Below are positions 1 through 6,703 of a DNA stretch of 35,790 nt, in pieces. The notes below the pieces were generated by a model. It saw only the letters and a list, made by a program, of their open reading frames with translations. It searched no databases and was not told the origin of the DNA. Each line of letters starts with the position of its first letter. Position 1 is the stretch's first letter. The stretch comes from Planctomycetota bacterium (lineage in GTDB: Bacteria; Planctomycetota; Phycisphaerae; Tepidisphaerales; Tepidisphaeraceae). A program made the position numbers and the translations under genes. The DNA is taken from positions 1 to 35,790 of the forward strand of contig JAEZED010000064.1 of NCBI GenBank assembly GCA_023417885.1, written 5' to 3'.

Positions 1-56
1 TTCCGGGGCGGAAAGGGGGGCGCGCGGCCGCTCTCCGGCGCGCACCACGCACGCAA

Positions 57-72
57 TGTTCCACGTGGAACA
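57..72. promoter_or_regulatory. parS: parS-like centromere site
   Basis: The 16 bases TGTTCCACGTGGAACA form a perfect palindrome and agree with the widely conserved bacterial parS consensus (TGTTNCACGTGNAACA) bound by ParB/Spo0J. It lies in non-coding sequence at the left edge. A parA gene follows at 4269 and dnaN lies at the right end, which fits an origin-proximal segment. No parB is seen in the window; it may lie outside. The match is read directly; ParB binding is inferred. Confidence 0.8.
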
Positions 73-236
73 ATTCGCGGACAGAGCGTCATGAAGCCAG
101 CCGCGGTCTTCCCAATCATCCAGGTTCGGGGCCACCTCTGCTTCCCTGGCGCGCACAAACGCCGCGCTACCGGGTGGCGGCGCGGCATCTGTTGGAAGGA
201 GTCGTGCCGGTGTGCTCCGCCCGGCACGGACGACCT

Positions 237-1055
237 CTACTCACCAAACGCGACGCTCAGGCCCACGCCGAAGAGCCAGTTCGGCGCGTTGTCGCTCAGG
301 TTTCCGTCGACCCAGCCGTCCAGCTGCACGCGATCCGTGATCCGGTGCATCGCGCCGATGCCAAGGAAGAGGGAATCATCCAGATTCTCCTGCTCAGGAA
401 TGACAAAGGCGGTCTCCGCGAAGACGCTCGTGCGGTCGCTGATCGCCTCTGTGACGCGCAGGCCGAAGTTGCCCCCCGTCTCGTACCCGTCGCCGAAGTC
501 CACGAACGTGACGCCCACCTGCGCGGTGAGATCGGTGGTCTCGCGCAGCGCCCAGCCACCGATGTAGCTGAGGGCGAAGCCGGGATCGTCCGTGCCGAAC
601 GGCTCCTCGCCGACGGGCAGCGTCACCTCGCCGAGGATCGACGAGTGCGGGACCGCGCCGTCCTGATCGAGGAAGTTGAACTTCGCGCCGACGATGAGAT
701 CGGGGAAGCCGTCCTCTTCGATGTCGCCACCCGGAGTGTCGGCGTCGAGGAAGTTGTAGACGCCCCACTGGAGGCGCGCCTCGAACTGATCCGTCACACC
801 GAAGCGCGCGATCGTCGGAAACGACAGCAGGGTGGCGTCGGCGCCCGAATCGTCGTCGTCTAGGAGCGTCAGCATCGGCCCCGTCTCGACCTGGAGACGG
901 CCCTGGGGCAGCGTGAACGGCGTCACCAGCAGGCCGGGTCGATCGACCGGCGAAAGGCCTGCATCGTCGCGGACGTCGACATCGGGCACGACCGGTGCGG
1001 GCTCGCCCTGCCGCGCGGACTCGGAAGCGACGGCTCCCGTCGCCAAGGCAAGCAC
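237..1055 (-). CDS. Secreted outer-membrane beta-barrel protein, transporter-like (phenol MetA-pathway type)
   Basis: The 272-residue product is rich in alternating beta strands with aromatic residues and ends in AFGE after a final strand, as in outer-membrane barrels of the 'transporter, MetA pathway of phenol degradation' family (PF13557 type). Recurrent strand-turn blocks such as FGVTDQFEARLQWGVYNF and DRVQLDGWVDGN support this. The listed start is a GTG that gives only a short, incomplete signal peptide (VLALATGAVAS). One base-shift upstream, an ATG at 1096 encodes MLISNKSLALVP before a TGA at 1058-1060. Joining the two frames by adding one base would give a classical signal peptide with a charged n-region, a hydrophobic core and an AVA cleavage site. 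The gene is therefore either started at the GTG or carries a one-base loss (real or assembly error). Barrel class is fairly sure; substrate is unknown. Confidence 0.7.
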   Translation of the reverse strand: MLALATGAVASESARQGEPAPVVPDVDVRDDAGLSPVDRPGLLVTPFTLPQGRLQVETGPMLTLLDDDDSGADATLLSFPTIARFGVTDQFEARLQWGVYNFLDADTPGGDIEEDGFPDLIVGAKFNFLDQDGAVPHSSILGEVTLPVGEEPFGTDDPGFALSYIGGWALRETTDLTAQVGVTFVDFGDGYETGGNFGLRVTEAISDRTSVFAETAFVIPEQENLDDSLFLGIGAMHRITDRVQLDGWVDGNLSDNAPNWLFGVGLSVAFGE

Positions 1056-1096
1056 GGTCAGGGTACGAGCGCCAGGGACTTATTGGAGATCAGCAT

Positions 1097-1442
1097 GTAT
1101 GTCACCGGGTGGAGAGGGTGGGGTGTGCGGGGCTTCGAGCGAAACCGCCGGACACAACCCCTTGAACGTGGCCCGGTTGTAGCGATGGCAGACGTCCCCC
1201 ACAACCGCTCCGAGTTATCGACCGCCGCATCCCCGCAGAGAACTGCAGCGGCTTGCCCGCGCACATCAACCATCCGTCACGACCAGCCCCGCGGGCGGAC
1301 GGAGAAGTGCCCATCCTACGCCTGGGACAGGGCGATGAGATGCGCGCACAGACGCCGCGCTTCGGAGCAGCGCGGCGCCTGGGGAAGGTGTCGTGGCGGC
1401 GCGCTGCGCCGGCCACGGACGATCGGATTCGCGAGCGAGCGT
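1097..1442. other. Intergenic stretch with one GC-rich hairpin
   Basis: About 346 bases separate the barrel gene from the PEP-CTERM gene, both on the minus strand. Open frames here have no recognisable protein character. It should hold the promoter of the barrel gene, but no clear -35/-10 pair was found. The only structure noted is the hairpin at 1353-1377, listed separately. Confidence 0.5.
1353..1377 (-). terminator. Possible terminator hairpin after the PEP-CTERM gene
   Basis: CGCCGCGCT (1353-1361) pairs perfectly with AGCGCGGCG (1369-1377) across a 7-base loop. It lies 66 bases beyond the stop codon of the PEP-CTERM gene in its direction of transcription. There is no T-tract, so intrinsic termination is uncertain. 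Confidence 0.35.
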
Positions 1443-2312
1443 TCAGGCGGCGCGGCGGCGGAGCAGGGCCAGTCCGCCCAGTCCGGCCAGGGCCATCGAG
1501 GCCGGCTCGGGAATCAGGCCCGGGGCCCATGTCGCACCGGAGAACGTTTCGCCCGTGGCGAAAGGTGAGGGAATGGTGAACTCGTACAGCCCGGTGCCGA
1601 GGTTGTATGCGTAGATGTCATCCCCGGCCGGCCCATCGCCGGCGAGGAAGGCATACCCGCCGCCGACCGCCAGACCGTCGAGGTCGGTTTCGCCCGTTGG
1701 GTAAGCGGTGACGAACGTGATCGCGCCCGTCCCGGGGTTGATGGTGTAGAGCCCCGATCCCAGCGGCGAGGTGTCGTCGCTCGTGCCGTAGATCAGCCCG
1801 TCGTCGGCGTTGAAGGCCAGGCCGCCGAAGTCGTAGTTGGCGGCGAGGTAATCGAGCACGACCGTGGCGACGCCGGTGGTCGTGTTGATCGAATAAAGCG
1901 CCTCGGGCGTTACGCCGCCGTCGCCGCCGACGTTTCGAACGCCCCACAACGTGCCGTTGCCGTAGGCCAGACCCGTCATGCTCAGGCTGCTCCCGCCCGT
2001 GCTGGTGATCGGGACGGTGGTTCCGGAGCCGCCGCCCAGCGCGGCCGCGTAGGTGAAGGTGGTGAACTGGGCGCCGTTCAGTGAGTAGAGCATGCCCGCG
2101 GCGTCGTCGGCCGCGAGCCCCCAATGCTGAACGCCCATGGATAGGGGCGTGGGTGTGACCGACGGGCCGACGCCGCCCGAGAAGTCGTAGAGAAAGGCCG
2201 GAACAGCCGTGTCATCCACCCCGACCAGCAACTGCGCCGAGGCGGTGGAGGCACAACAGGCCATCACGCATGCGGCAGACACCGCCGCAAGAGTGCGAGT
2301 AGCGAGAGTCAT
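1443..2312 (-). CDS. PEP-CTERM sorting-domain secreted protein
   Basis: The 289-residue product starts at an ATG preceded by GGGAGGG, a strong ribosome site; the longer upstream frame has no such site. Residues 1-26 are a Sec signal peptide (hydrophobic core, ASTASA cleavage site). The C-terminus has the tripartite PEP-CTERM signal: PEPAS, a hydrophobic helix (MALAGLGGLALL) and an Arg cluster (RRR). In known systems an exosortase cuts after PEP and the protein goes to the cell surface or matrix. The middle is a repetitive, Gly/Thr-rich beta-propeller-like region with phrases such as GLAFNADDGLIYGTSD and GLYTINPGTGAITFV. No exosortase gene is in the window. Function beyond surface or matrix location is unknown. 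Confidence 0.85.
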   Translation of the reverse strand: MTLATRTLAAVSAACVMACCASTASAQLLVGVDDTAVPAFLYDFSGGVGPSVTPTPLSMGVQHWGLAADDAAGMLYSLNGAQFTTFTYAAALGGGSGTTVPITSTGGSSLSMTGLAYGNGTLWGVRNVGGDGGVTPEALYSINTTTGVATVVLDYLAANYDFGGLAFNADDGLIYGTSDDTSPLGSGLYTINPGTGAITFVTAYPTGETDLDGLAVGGGYAFLAGDGPAGDDIYAYNLGTGLYEFTIPSPFATGETFSGATWAPGLIPEPASMALAGLGGLALLRRRAA

Positions 2313-2419
2313 TTTCCCTCCCGGGAGAAATGAGTGTGAGGCCGCGCGAATGCGCGAACGCGAGGCATCGATGAACCGCAGCGCCTCGCCGCCGGGAATC
2401 CGGCTGGGCACGACAGTGT

Positions 2420-2434
2420 CGACGGTAACCGTCG
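2420..2434. repeat. Short perfect palindrome upstream of the PEP-CTERM gene
   Basis: CGACGGTAACCGTCG is a 7-bp perfect inverted repeat around one base, about 110 bases upstream of the PEP-CTERM start codon and downstream of the gpmI terminator candidate. It could be an operator for the PEP-CTERM gene; no binding protein can be assigned. Confidence 0.4.
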
Positions 2435-2452
2435 GGCGCCGACTCCGCAACG

Positions 2453-2496
2453 AAAAAACGTCCGGCCCCCCGCGCGCCGATGCGGCGGGCGCCCGG
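2453..2496 (-). terminator. Probable intrinsic terminator of gpmI
   Basis: Downstream of the gpmI stop codon (minus strand) there is an imperfect GC-rich dyad in 2462-2496, followed in the same direction by six T residues (the A run at 2453-2458). Hairpin plus T-tract is the classical layout. The stem contains bulges, so strength is uncertain. Confidence 0.45.
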
Positions 2497-2516
2497 TCAC
2501 GCCTCCCACTCGGATC

Positions 2517-4118
2517 TCATGCGATCAGCGACTCCCCCGTCATCTCCGCCGGCTTCTCGAGGCCCATCATCTCCAGCAGCGTCGGCGCGACGTCCGCCAG
2601 CCGGCCTCCGTCGCGCAGTTTGCGGCCCTTGAAGCGGTCGTCAACGAGCACCAGCTCGACCTTGTATAGCGTGTGCGCCGTGTGGGCCGGGCCGTCGCGC
2701 AGGCCGTCGAGCGTCATCTGCTCCGCATTGCCATGGTCGGCGGTGACGATCGCGCGCCCGTTCATCTCGCGGGTCGCCTCCAGGATGCGGCCGACGCCCT
2801 CGTCCACGACCTCGCACGCCCTGATGGCCGCCTCCAGCACGCCGGTGTGCCCGACCATGTCGCCATTGGCGAAGTTGACGACCACGAGATCGTACTTCCC
2901 GCTGCGGATGCGGCTCACCGTCTCCTCCGTCACGCCGGGCGCGCTCATCTCCGGCTTCTGGTCGTAGGTGTCGACTTCCTTCTGACTGGGAATGATCTGC
3001 CGATCCTCCCCCGGAAACGGCTCGTCCCGGTAGTCGTTGAAGAAGAACGTGACGTGCGGGCCCTTCTCCGTCTCGGCGCAGCGGAACTGCGTCTTCCCAA
3101 GGCGCGAGAGATAGTCGCCGAGGATGTCCGTCATCTTCGGCGGCTTGGGAAAGGCGACCTTCACGGGCAGCCCCTCCTCGTACGCGGTCATCGTCGCGTA
3201 ATAGAGGTCGAGCTTCGGTCCGCGGTGGAAGCCGTCGAAGTTGTCGAAGGTGAAGGCCTTGGTCAGCTCGCGCGGGCGGTCCCCGCGGTAGTTGTAGAAG
3301 ATGACGGCGTCTCCGTGCCCAACGCGCGTCTCGTGCGGCGCGGGGCCGACCGTGCGCCCGGTGATGAACTCGTCTCCCTTGCGATTGGCCTCGGTCGGCA
3401 GGTCGTAATACTCCTGCACCGCCTCCGCCGCCGTCACGAAGCCCGGAAAGCCCCCGCGCCCGATGAGCAGGTCGTAGGCCGCCTGCACGCGATCCCACCG
3501 GTTGTCGCGATCCATGGCGTAGTAGCGCCCGATGACGCTGGCGATGCGCCCCACGCCGATTTCGCGGCATCGCGCCTCCACCTGCTGCACATACTCCTTC
3601 CCGCTGAAGGGCGGGGTGTCGCGCCCGTCGGTGAAGGCGTGGATGAGCACCTGGTCGCCCGGCACGCCCTGGCGCTTGGCAAGCTCGAGACAGCCGTAGA
3701 GGTGCTCGATCATGCCGTGGACGCCGGCGTCGCTGACGATGCCGAAGAGGTGAAGCTTCGTCCCGTTCTGCTTCGCGTGCCGGCAGGCGCCGACGAGAAC
3801 GTCGTTCTCGAAGAAGCGCCCGTCCCGCACGGCTCGGGTGATGCGGACGCTCTCCTGGTCCACGATGCGCCCGGCGCCGAGGTTCTGGTGCCCGACCTCG
3901 CTGTTGCCCATCGTCCCGTCCGGCAGGCCGACGTCCATGCAGCAGGTGGCGATCAGCGTCCGGGGATACTCCGCCGCGATCCGGTCGGCGACGGGCGTGC
4001 GTGCCAGCCTGACGGCGTTGACGGCGTCATGCTCCGGGTTCGGGTTGTGGCCCCAGCCGTCGCGGATGATGAGGACTGTGGGCGTGCGGGCGCTTCCTTG
4101 TCCTTCGTGGTTGGACAT
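2517..4118 (-). CDS. gpmI: 2,3-bisphosphoglycerate-independent phosphoglycerate mutase
   Basis: This cytoplasmic glycolytic/gluconeogenic enzyme interconverts 3- and 2-phosphoglycerate with two Mn ions and a phosphoserine intermediate. The 533-residue product has the family hallmarks: DGWG with metal-binding Asp20, PDGTMGNSEVGHQNLGAGR with the phosphorylated Ser73, the RYYAMDRDNRWDR substrate segment, NFANGDMVGHTG and TADHGNAEQM in the C-terminal metal site. Length is normal (about 510-550). The start at 4118 is preceded by GAGGA at proper spacing. The frame remains open far upstream, but that part is the antisense shadow of parA and its neighbours. The gene is divergent from parA over a 150-base gap and is followed by a terminator candidate. 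Confidence 0.97.
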   Translation of the reverse strand: MSNHEGQGSARTPTVLIIRDGWGHNPNPEHDAVNAVRLARTPVADRIAAEYPRTLIATCCMDVGLPDGTMGNSEVGHQNLGAGRIVDQESVRITRAVRDGRFFENDVLVGACRHAKQNGTKLHLFGIVSDAGVHGMIEHLYGCLELAKRQGVPGDQVLIHAFTDGRDTPPFSGKEYVQQVEARCREIGVGRIASVIGRYYAMDRDNRWDRVQAAYDLLIGRGGFPGFVTAAEAVQEYYDLPTEANRKGDEFITGRTVGPAPHETRVGHGDAVIFYNYRGDRPRELTKAFTFDNFDGFHRGPKLDLYYATMTAYEEGLPVKVAFPKPPKMTDILGDYLSRLGKTQFRCAETEKGPHVTFFFNDYRDEPFPGEDRQIIPSQKEVDTYDQKPEMSAPGVTEETVSRIRSGKYDLVVVNFANGDMVGHTGVLEAAIRACEVVDEGVGRILEATREMNGRAIVTADHGNAEQMTLDGLRDGPAHTAHTLYKVELVLVDDRFKGRKLRDGGRLADVAPTLLEMMGLEKPAEMTGESLIA

Positions 4119-4230
4119 TGAGGCATTCCTCGGCTCGGGGTGTATCGTGGCGGGCAAGTCCGCTAATGTTGGCCTGTTGCCTGAACCGAAGTCTACGGAA
4201 GGCGTCCGCAAGAGCCCAACGGGGTCTCGG

Positions 4231-4261
4231 CACAAGGGACGACGGACACGGGACAAAGGAC
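4231..4261. repeat. Degenerate GGGAC-unit tandem repeat in the parA leader
   Basis: Near-repeats of the type AAGGGAC / GACGGACAC / GGGACAAAGGAC lie just upstream of parA. The last unit (AAAGGA) sits where the parA ribosome site should be. Short-period repeats of this kind are frequent between genes in planctomycete genomes (general knowledge); here only a few units are present. Confidence 0.4.
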
Positions 4262-4268
4262 TAGCCCC

Positions 4269-5177
4269 ATGCGCACCATCGCCCTGATGAACCAGAAAGG
4301 CGGGGTCGGAAAGACGACCACGACCGTCAACCTCGGCGCCGCCCTGGCCGAGCGGGGACGTCGCGTCCTCCTCGTCGACCTCGACCCGCAGGCCCACCTG
4401 ACGATCACCTACGGCGTGGAGCCGGCCGACGGCCCCACGCTCTACGATGTGCTGATCGGGGAGGCGGGCGTGCTGGAGACCGTTCGCCGGCTGGAGTCGC
4501 CCGGGAGCGCCTCGGGTGAGATCCACGTGCTCCCCGGCAGCCTGGACCTTGCCGGCATCGAGAGTGAGCTGGTGGACGTCGAGGGGCGGCAGATGCGCCT
4601 GCGCGATGCCATGGGCCGCGCGGGGCACGACTACGACTACGTCCTGCTCGACTGCCCGCCGAGCCTGGGCCTGCTGACGATCAACGCCCTGGCGATCGCC
4701 GACGAAGTGCTCATCCCGATGCAGGCGCACTTCCTGGCGCTCCAGGGATTCGCCAAGCTGCTGGAAACGACGCAGCTGGTCAACCAGAGCATCAACCCGC
4801 GCCTGAAGGTCGGGGGCGTGGTGCTGACCATGTTCGACGCGCAGACCCGCCTCGGCGGGGACGTGGTGAGCGAGCTGCAGGGCTTCTTCGACGCGGCGCG
4901 GGGGCAGAGCCTGCCCTGGAGCGATGCGCGGCTCTACGCCACGAAGATCCGGCGCAACATCAAGCTGGCCGAGGCGCCCAGCTTCGGACAGTCCATTCTC
5001 GCTTACGACGCCGCCAGCAACGGCGCCGCCGACTACCGGGCCCTGGCAGCGGAGATGGACGCCGGGCGCAAGCCCTCGGGCGCGTCTTCGGACGCGAAGC
5101 CCGAGGTGGAGTATGTCCGCCGCGCCGCGCCCCGTTCGGAGCCGGCGCAGGAGCGCGTGGGCATCGCGATCGACTAG
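4269..5177 (+). CDS. parA: ParA/Soj-family chromosome-partitioning ATPase
   Basis: This deviant-Walker ATPase is expected to bind DNA nonspecifically when ATP-bound and drive ParB-parS segregation. The 302-residue product begins MRTIALMNQKGGVGKTTTTVNLG, with the signature lysine at K10 and the P-loop lysine at K15. Walker A' VDLDPQAH and Walker B LLDCPPSLG follow. The C-terminal block IRRNIKLAEAPSFGQSILAYD is typical of chromosomal Soj proteins. About 30 residues after 270 are extra, low-complexity and charged. AAAGGA lies ahead of the ATG. parB is not adjacent, which is unusual for a Soj gene; a parS-like site is 4.2 kb to the left. The stop codon is 12 bases before the VanZ-like gene, so parA, vanZ-like and hit probably form an operon. 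Confidence 0.93.
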   Translation: MRTIALMNQKGGVGKTTTTVNLGAALAERGRRVLLVDLDPQAHLTITYGVEPADGPTLYDVLIGEAGVLETVRRLESPGSASGEIHVLPGSLDLAGIESELVDVEGRQMRLRDAMGRAGHDYDYVLLDCPPSLGLLTINALAIADEVLIPMQAHFLALQGFAKLLETTQLVNQSINPRLKVGGVVLTMFDAQTRLGGDVVSELQGFFDAARGQSLPWSDARLYATKIRRNIKLAEAPSFGQSILAYDAASNGAADYRALAAEMDAGRKPSGASSDAKPEVEYVRRAAPRSEPAQERVGIAID

Positions 5178-5189
5178 GACTTCCAGGCG

Positions 5190-5591
5190 TTGTCCATCAT
5201 CCGCCGACTGCTGGAGTACGTTCAGACCCGCCCGGGGCGGGTGCTGGCGCTCGCATGGCCGGTGGCTTTCATCGTCACGCACCTGCCGCGCTTCGACGAT
5301 CCGGGCGACGAGCCGATCACGCGCCTGCCGCTGGACAAGGTGGTGCACTTCGGCGCCTACGCCTTCCTCGGCTGGCTGCTGACGCGCGTGCTGCTCGCGC
5401 GGCTTCCCACCGCGCCGGCCGTGGCGATCACGATCCTCCTGTTTGCAGGGTACGGCGCGCTCGATGAGGTGACGCAGCCGCCGATCGGCCGGACGGCGGA
5501 CCCGTGGGATTTCGTCGCCGACGTCGCCGGCGCCGTGACGGGGGCGCTCGTGGCGAGCCTGACGGCGTCGCGCAGCGCCGAAGTCGCCTGA
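5190..5591 (+). CDS. VanZ-like small integral membrane protein
   Basis: The 133-residue product has about four hydrophobic segments (roughly residues 17-32, 50-72, 75-90 and 105-125). It carries the VanZ-family signature: DKVVHFGAYAFLGWLL, then ALDEVTQPPIGRTADPWDFVADVAGAVTG, where the H, E and D residues are conserved. VanZ is named for teicoplanin resistance, but most homologues have no known role. The start is a TTG at 5190, 12 bases after parA, with AGGA about 9 bases upstream; no ATG fits. Operon position between parA and hit is clear, but no shared function is evident. Confidence 0.88.
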   Translation: MSIIRRLLEYVQTRPGRVLALAWPVAFIVTHLPRFDDPGDEPITRLPLDKVVHFGAYAFLGWLLTRVLLARLPTAPAVAITILLFAGYGALDEVTQPPIGRTADPWDFVADVAGAVTGALVASLTASRSAEVA

Positions 5592-5603
5592 GAAACGGCT
5601 ACC

Positions 5604-6182
5604 ATGGCGTCCATGCCACCCGACGACGCGAGCCTGCCGGGCCATCTCTATGCGCCGTGGCGCATGGCCTACATCCGCAACCTCGAGAAGGATCCCGTCG
5701 AGCGCGACCCGCTGGCGAAGCGGTTCAACGACTGCTTCCTCTGCGCCGCCGCCAACCACGATCTCGCCGTCGCGGAGCTGGGGGAGACCGAGGAGGAATC
5801 GATGCGCCGCCGCCTCGTCGTCTGGCGCAGCGAGCACCATGCGTGCGTGATCAACCGCTACCCCTACACGAGCGGCCACCTGCTCATCGCCCCGCTGCGT
5901 CACGTGGCGGACCTGGAGGAGCTGACGCCCGAGGAGGCGGCCGATCAGCATGAGCAGACGGTCCGCGCCATCCGCCTGCTGCGGAAGGTGATGGATCCGC
6001 AGGGCTTCAACGCCGGCCTGAACCTCGGCCGCTGCGCGGGGGCGGGGGTGCCGGGACACCTTCATAGGCACCTGGTTCCGCGCTGGAACGGCGACACCAA
6101 CTTCATGAGCGTCGTCGGCACCGTCCGCATCGTTCCTCAGGCGCCCGACCAGCTCTGGCAGGCGCTGCGCGCCGCGATGTGA
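5604..6182 (+). CDS. HIT-family nucleotide hydrolase/phosphorylase (Ap4A phosphorylase-like)
   Basis: The 192-residue product is a histidine-triad protein. It has a CFLC zinc-type pair (C44, C47), the HIT body with TSGHLLIAPLRHV, and the catalytic segment GHLHRHLVPRWNGDTNFM with H152, H154 and H156. The stretch VPRWNGDTNF is characteristic of the subgroup containing mycobacterial Ap4A phosphorylase (Rv2613c), so cleavage of diadenosine polyphosphates is the best guess. An Arg (R155) stands at the second, usually hydrophobic, spacer position of the triad. The gene follows the VanZ-like gene by 12 bases. A second Met three codons in is an alternative start. Confidence 0.9.
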   Translation: MASMPPDDASLPGHLYAPWRMAYIRNLEKDPVERDPLAKRFNDCFLCAAANHDLAVAELGETEEESMRRRLVVWRSEHHACVINRYPYTSGHLLIAPLRHVADLEELTPEEAADQHEQTVRAIRLLRKVMDPQGFNAGLNLGRCAGAGVPGHLHRHLVPRWNGDTNFMSVVGTVRIVPQAPDQLWQALRAAM

Positions 6183-6191
6183 CGCGCGAGA

Positions 6192-6548
6192 CTACTTCGC
6201 ATCCAGCGCATCCAGCGCCTCGACCACGCGCGGGAGGTAGGTGTAGCCCGGCCCGCCGCTCATCATGAGCGCGACGCCTGCCGCGTCCAGGATCTCCGCG
6301 CGCGTCGCCCCGGCCTTCACGGCCGACTGCACGTGCGAGTAGATGCACGGCTCGCAGCGGACGGCGATGCCTATGCCCAGCGCGATCAGCTCCTTCTGTT
6401 TCACGTCGAGCGTCCCGCCGTGCATCGTGGCGACGTGCATCCCGCCGAACCCCTTGATGGCGTCGGGTATCGCCTCGCGCACCGGCCGCATCGCGGCGGC
6501 GTTGCCCTCGTAGTACTTCTTCGCATTGGTCATGCCGGTGTCTGCCAT
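6192..6548 (-). CDS. AhpD-like / carboxymuconolactone decarboxylase-family protein
   Basis: The 118-residue product matches the AhpD-like fold: an all-helical protein with the redox motif C65-E-P-C68-IYSH72, followed by AVKAGATRAEILDAAGVALMM. Members with CxxC-xxx-H act as peroxidases or thiol oxidoreductases; those without it are decarboxylases. The intact motif favours a peroxidase-type role. The start at 6548 is fixed by AAGGAG five bases upstream; an upstream in-frame ATG lacks any such site. The gene lies convergent to hit (9 bases between stop codons) and downstream of mqnC on the same strand, separated by repeats. Confidence 0.9.
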   Translation of the reverse strand: MADTGMTNAKKYYEGNAAAMRPVREAIPDAIKGFGGMHVATMHGGTLDVKQKELIALGIGIAVRCEPCIYSHVQSAVKAGATRAEILDAAGVALMMSGGPGYTYLPRVVEALDALDAK

Positions 6549-6579
6549 GGGTGCTCCTTGTGTACTGGCGGGTGTAACG

Positions 6580-6598
6580 CCGCGTGCTCCGCACGCGG
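6580..6598. repeat. Perfect hairpin between mqnC and the AhpD-like gene
   Basis: CCGCGTGC and GCACGCGG (8-bp perfect stem) flank a TCC loop. It lies 32 bases upstream of the AhpD-like start and may end mqnC transcription or structure the AhpD-like leader. No T-tract follows on either strand. Confidence 0.5.
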
Positions 6599-6603
6599 AA
6601 ACC

Positions 6604-6703
6604 AGAATGACCGAAACCCGAATGACGACGCCGGAGAACCCGGGCATTGGTCATTCGTCATTGCTTCGGATTTCGGGTTTCCTCATTCGGATTTCCCTCA
6701 TCG
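6604..6703. repeat. Inverted pair of GAATGAC/GAAACCC-unit intergenic repeats
   Basis: The left copy (about 6604-6627) reads GAATGACCGAAACCCGAATG on the plus strand. The right copy (about 6647-6703) holds the same words on the minus strand (GAATGAGGAAACCCG, AAATCCGAAGCAATGACG). The two copies face each other around a GC-rich centre and run into the end of mqnC. Similar 7-9 base word repeats are common between planctomycete genes. Confidence 0.55.

Noticed and set aside
4119..6071. Long in-frame upstream extension of gpmI on the minus strand
   Set aside because: It is antisense to parA, the VanZ-like gene and hit, has no family features, and a good ribosome site marks the true start at 4118.
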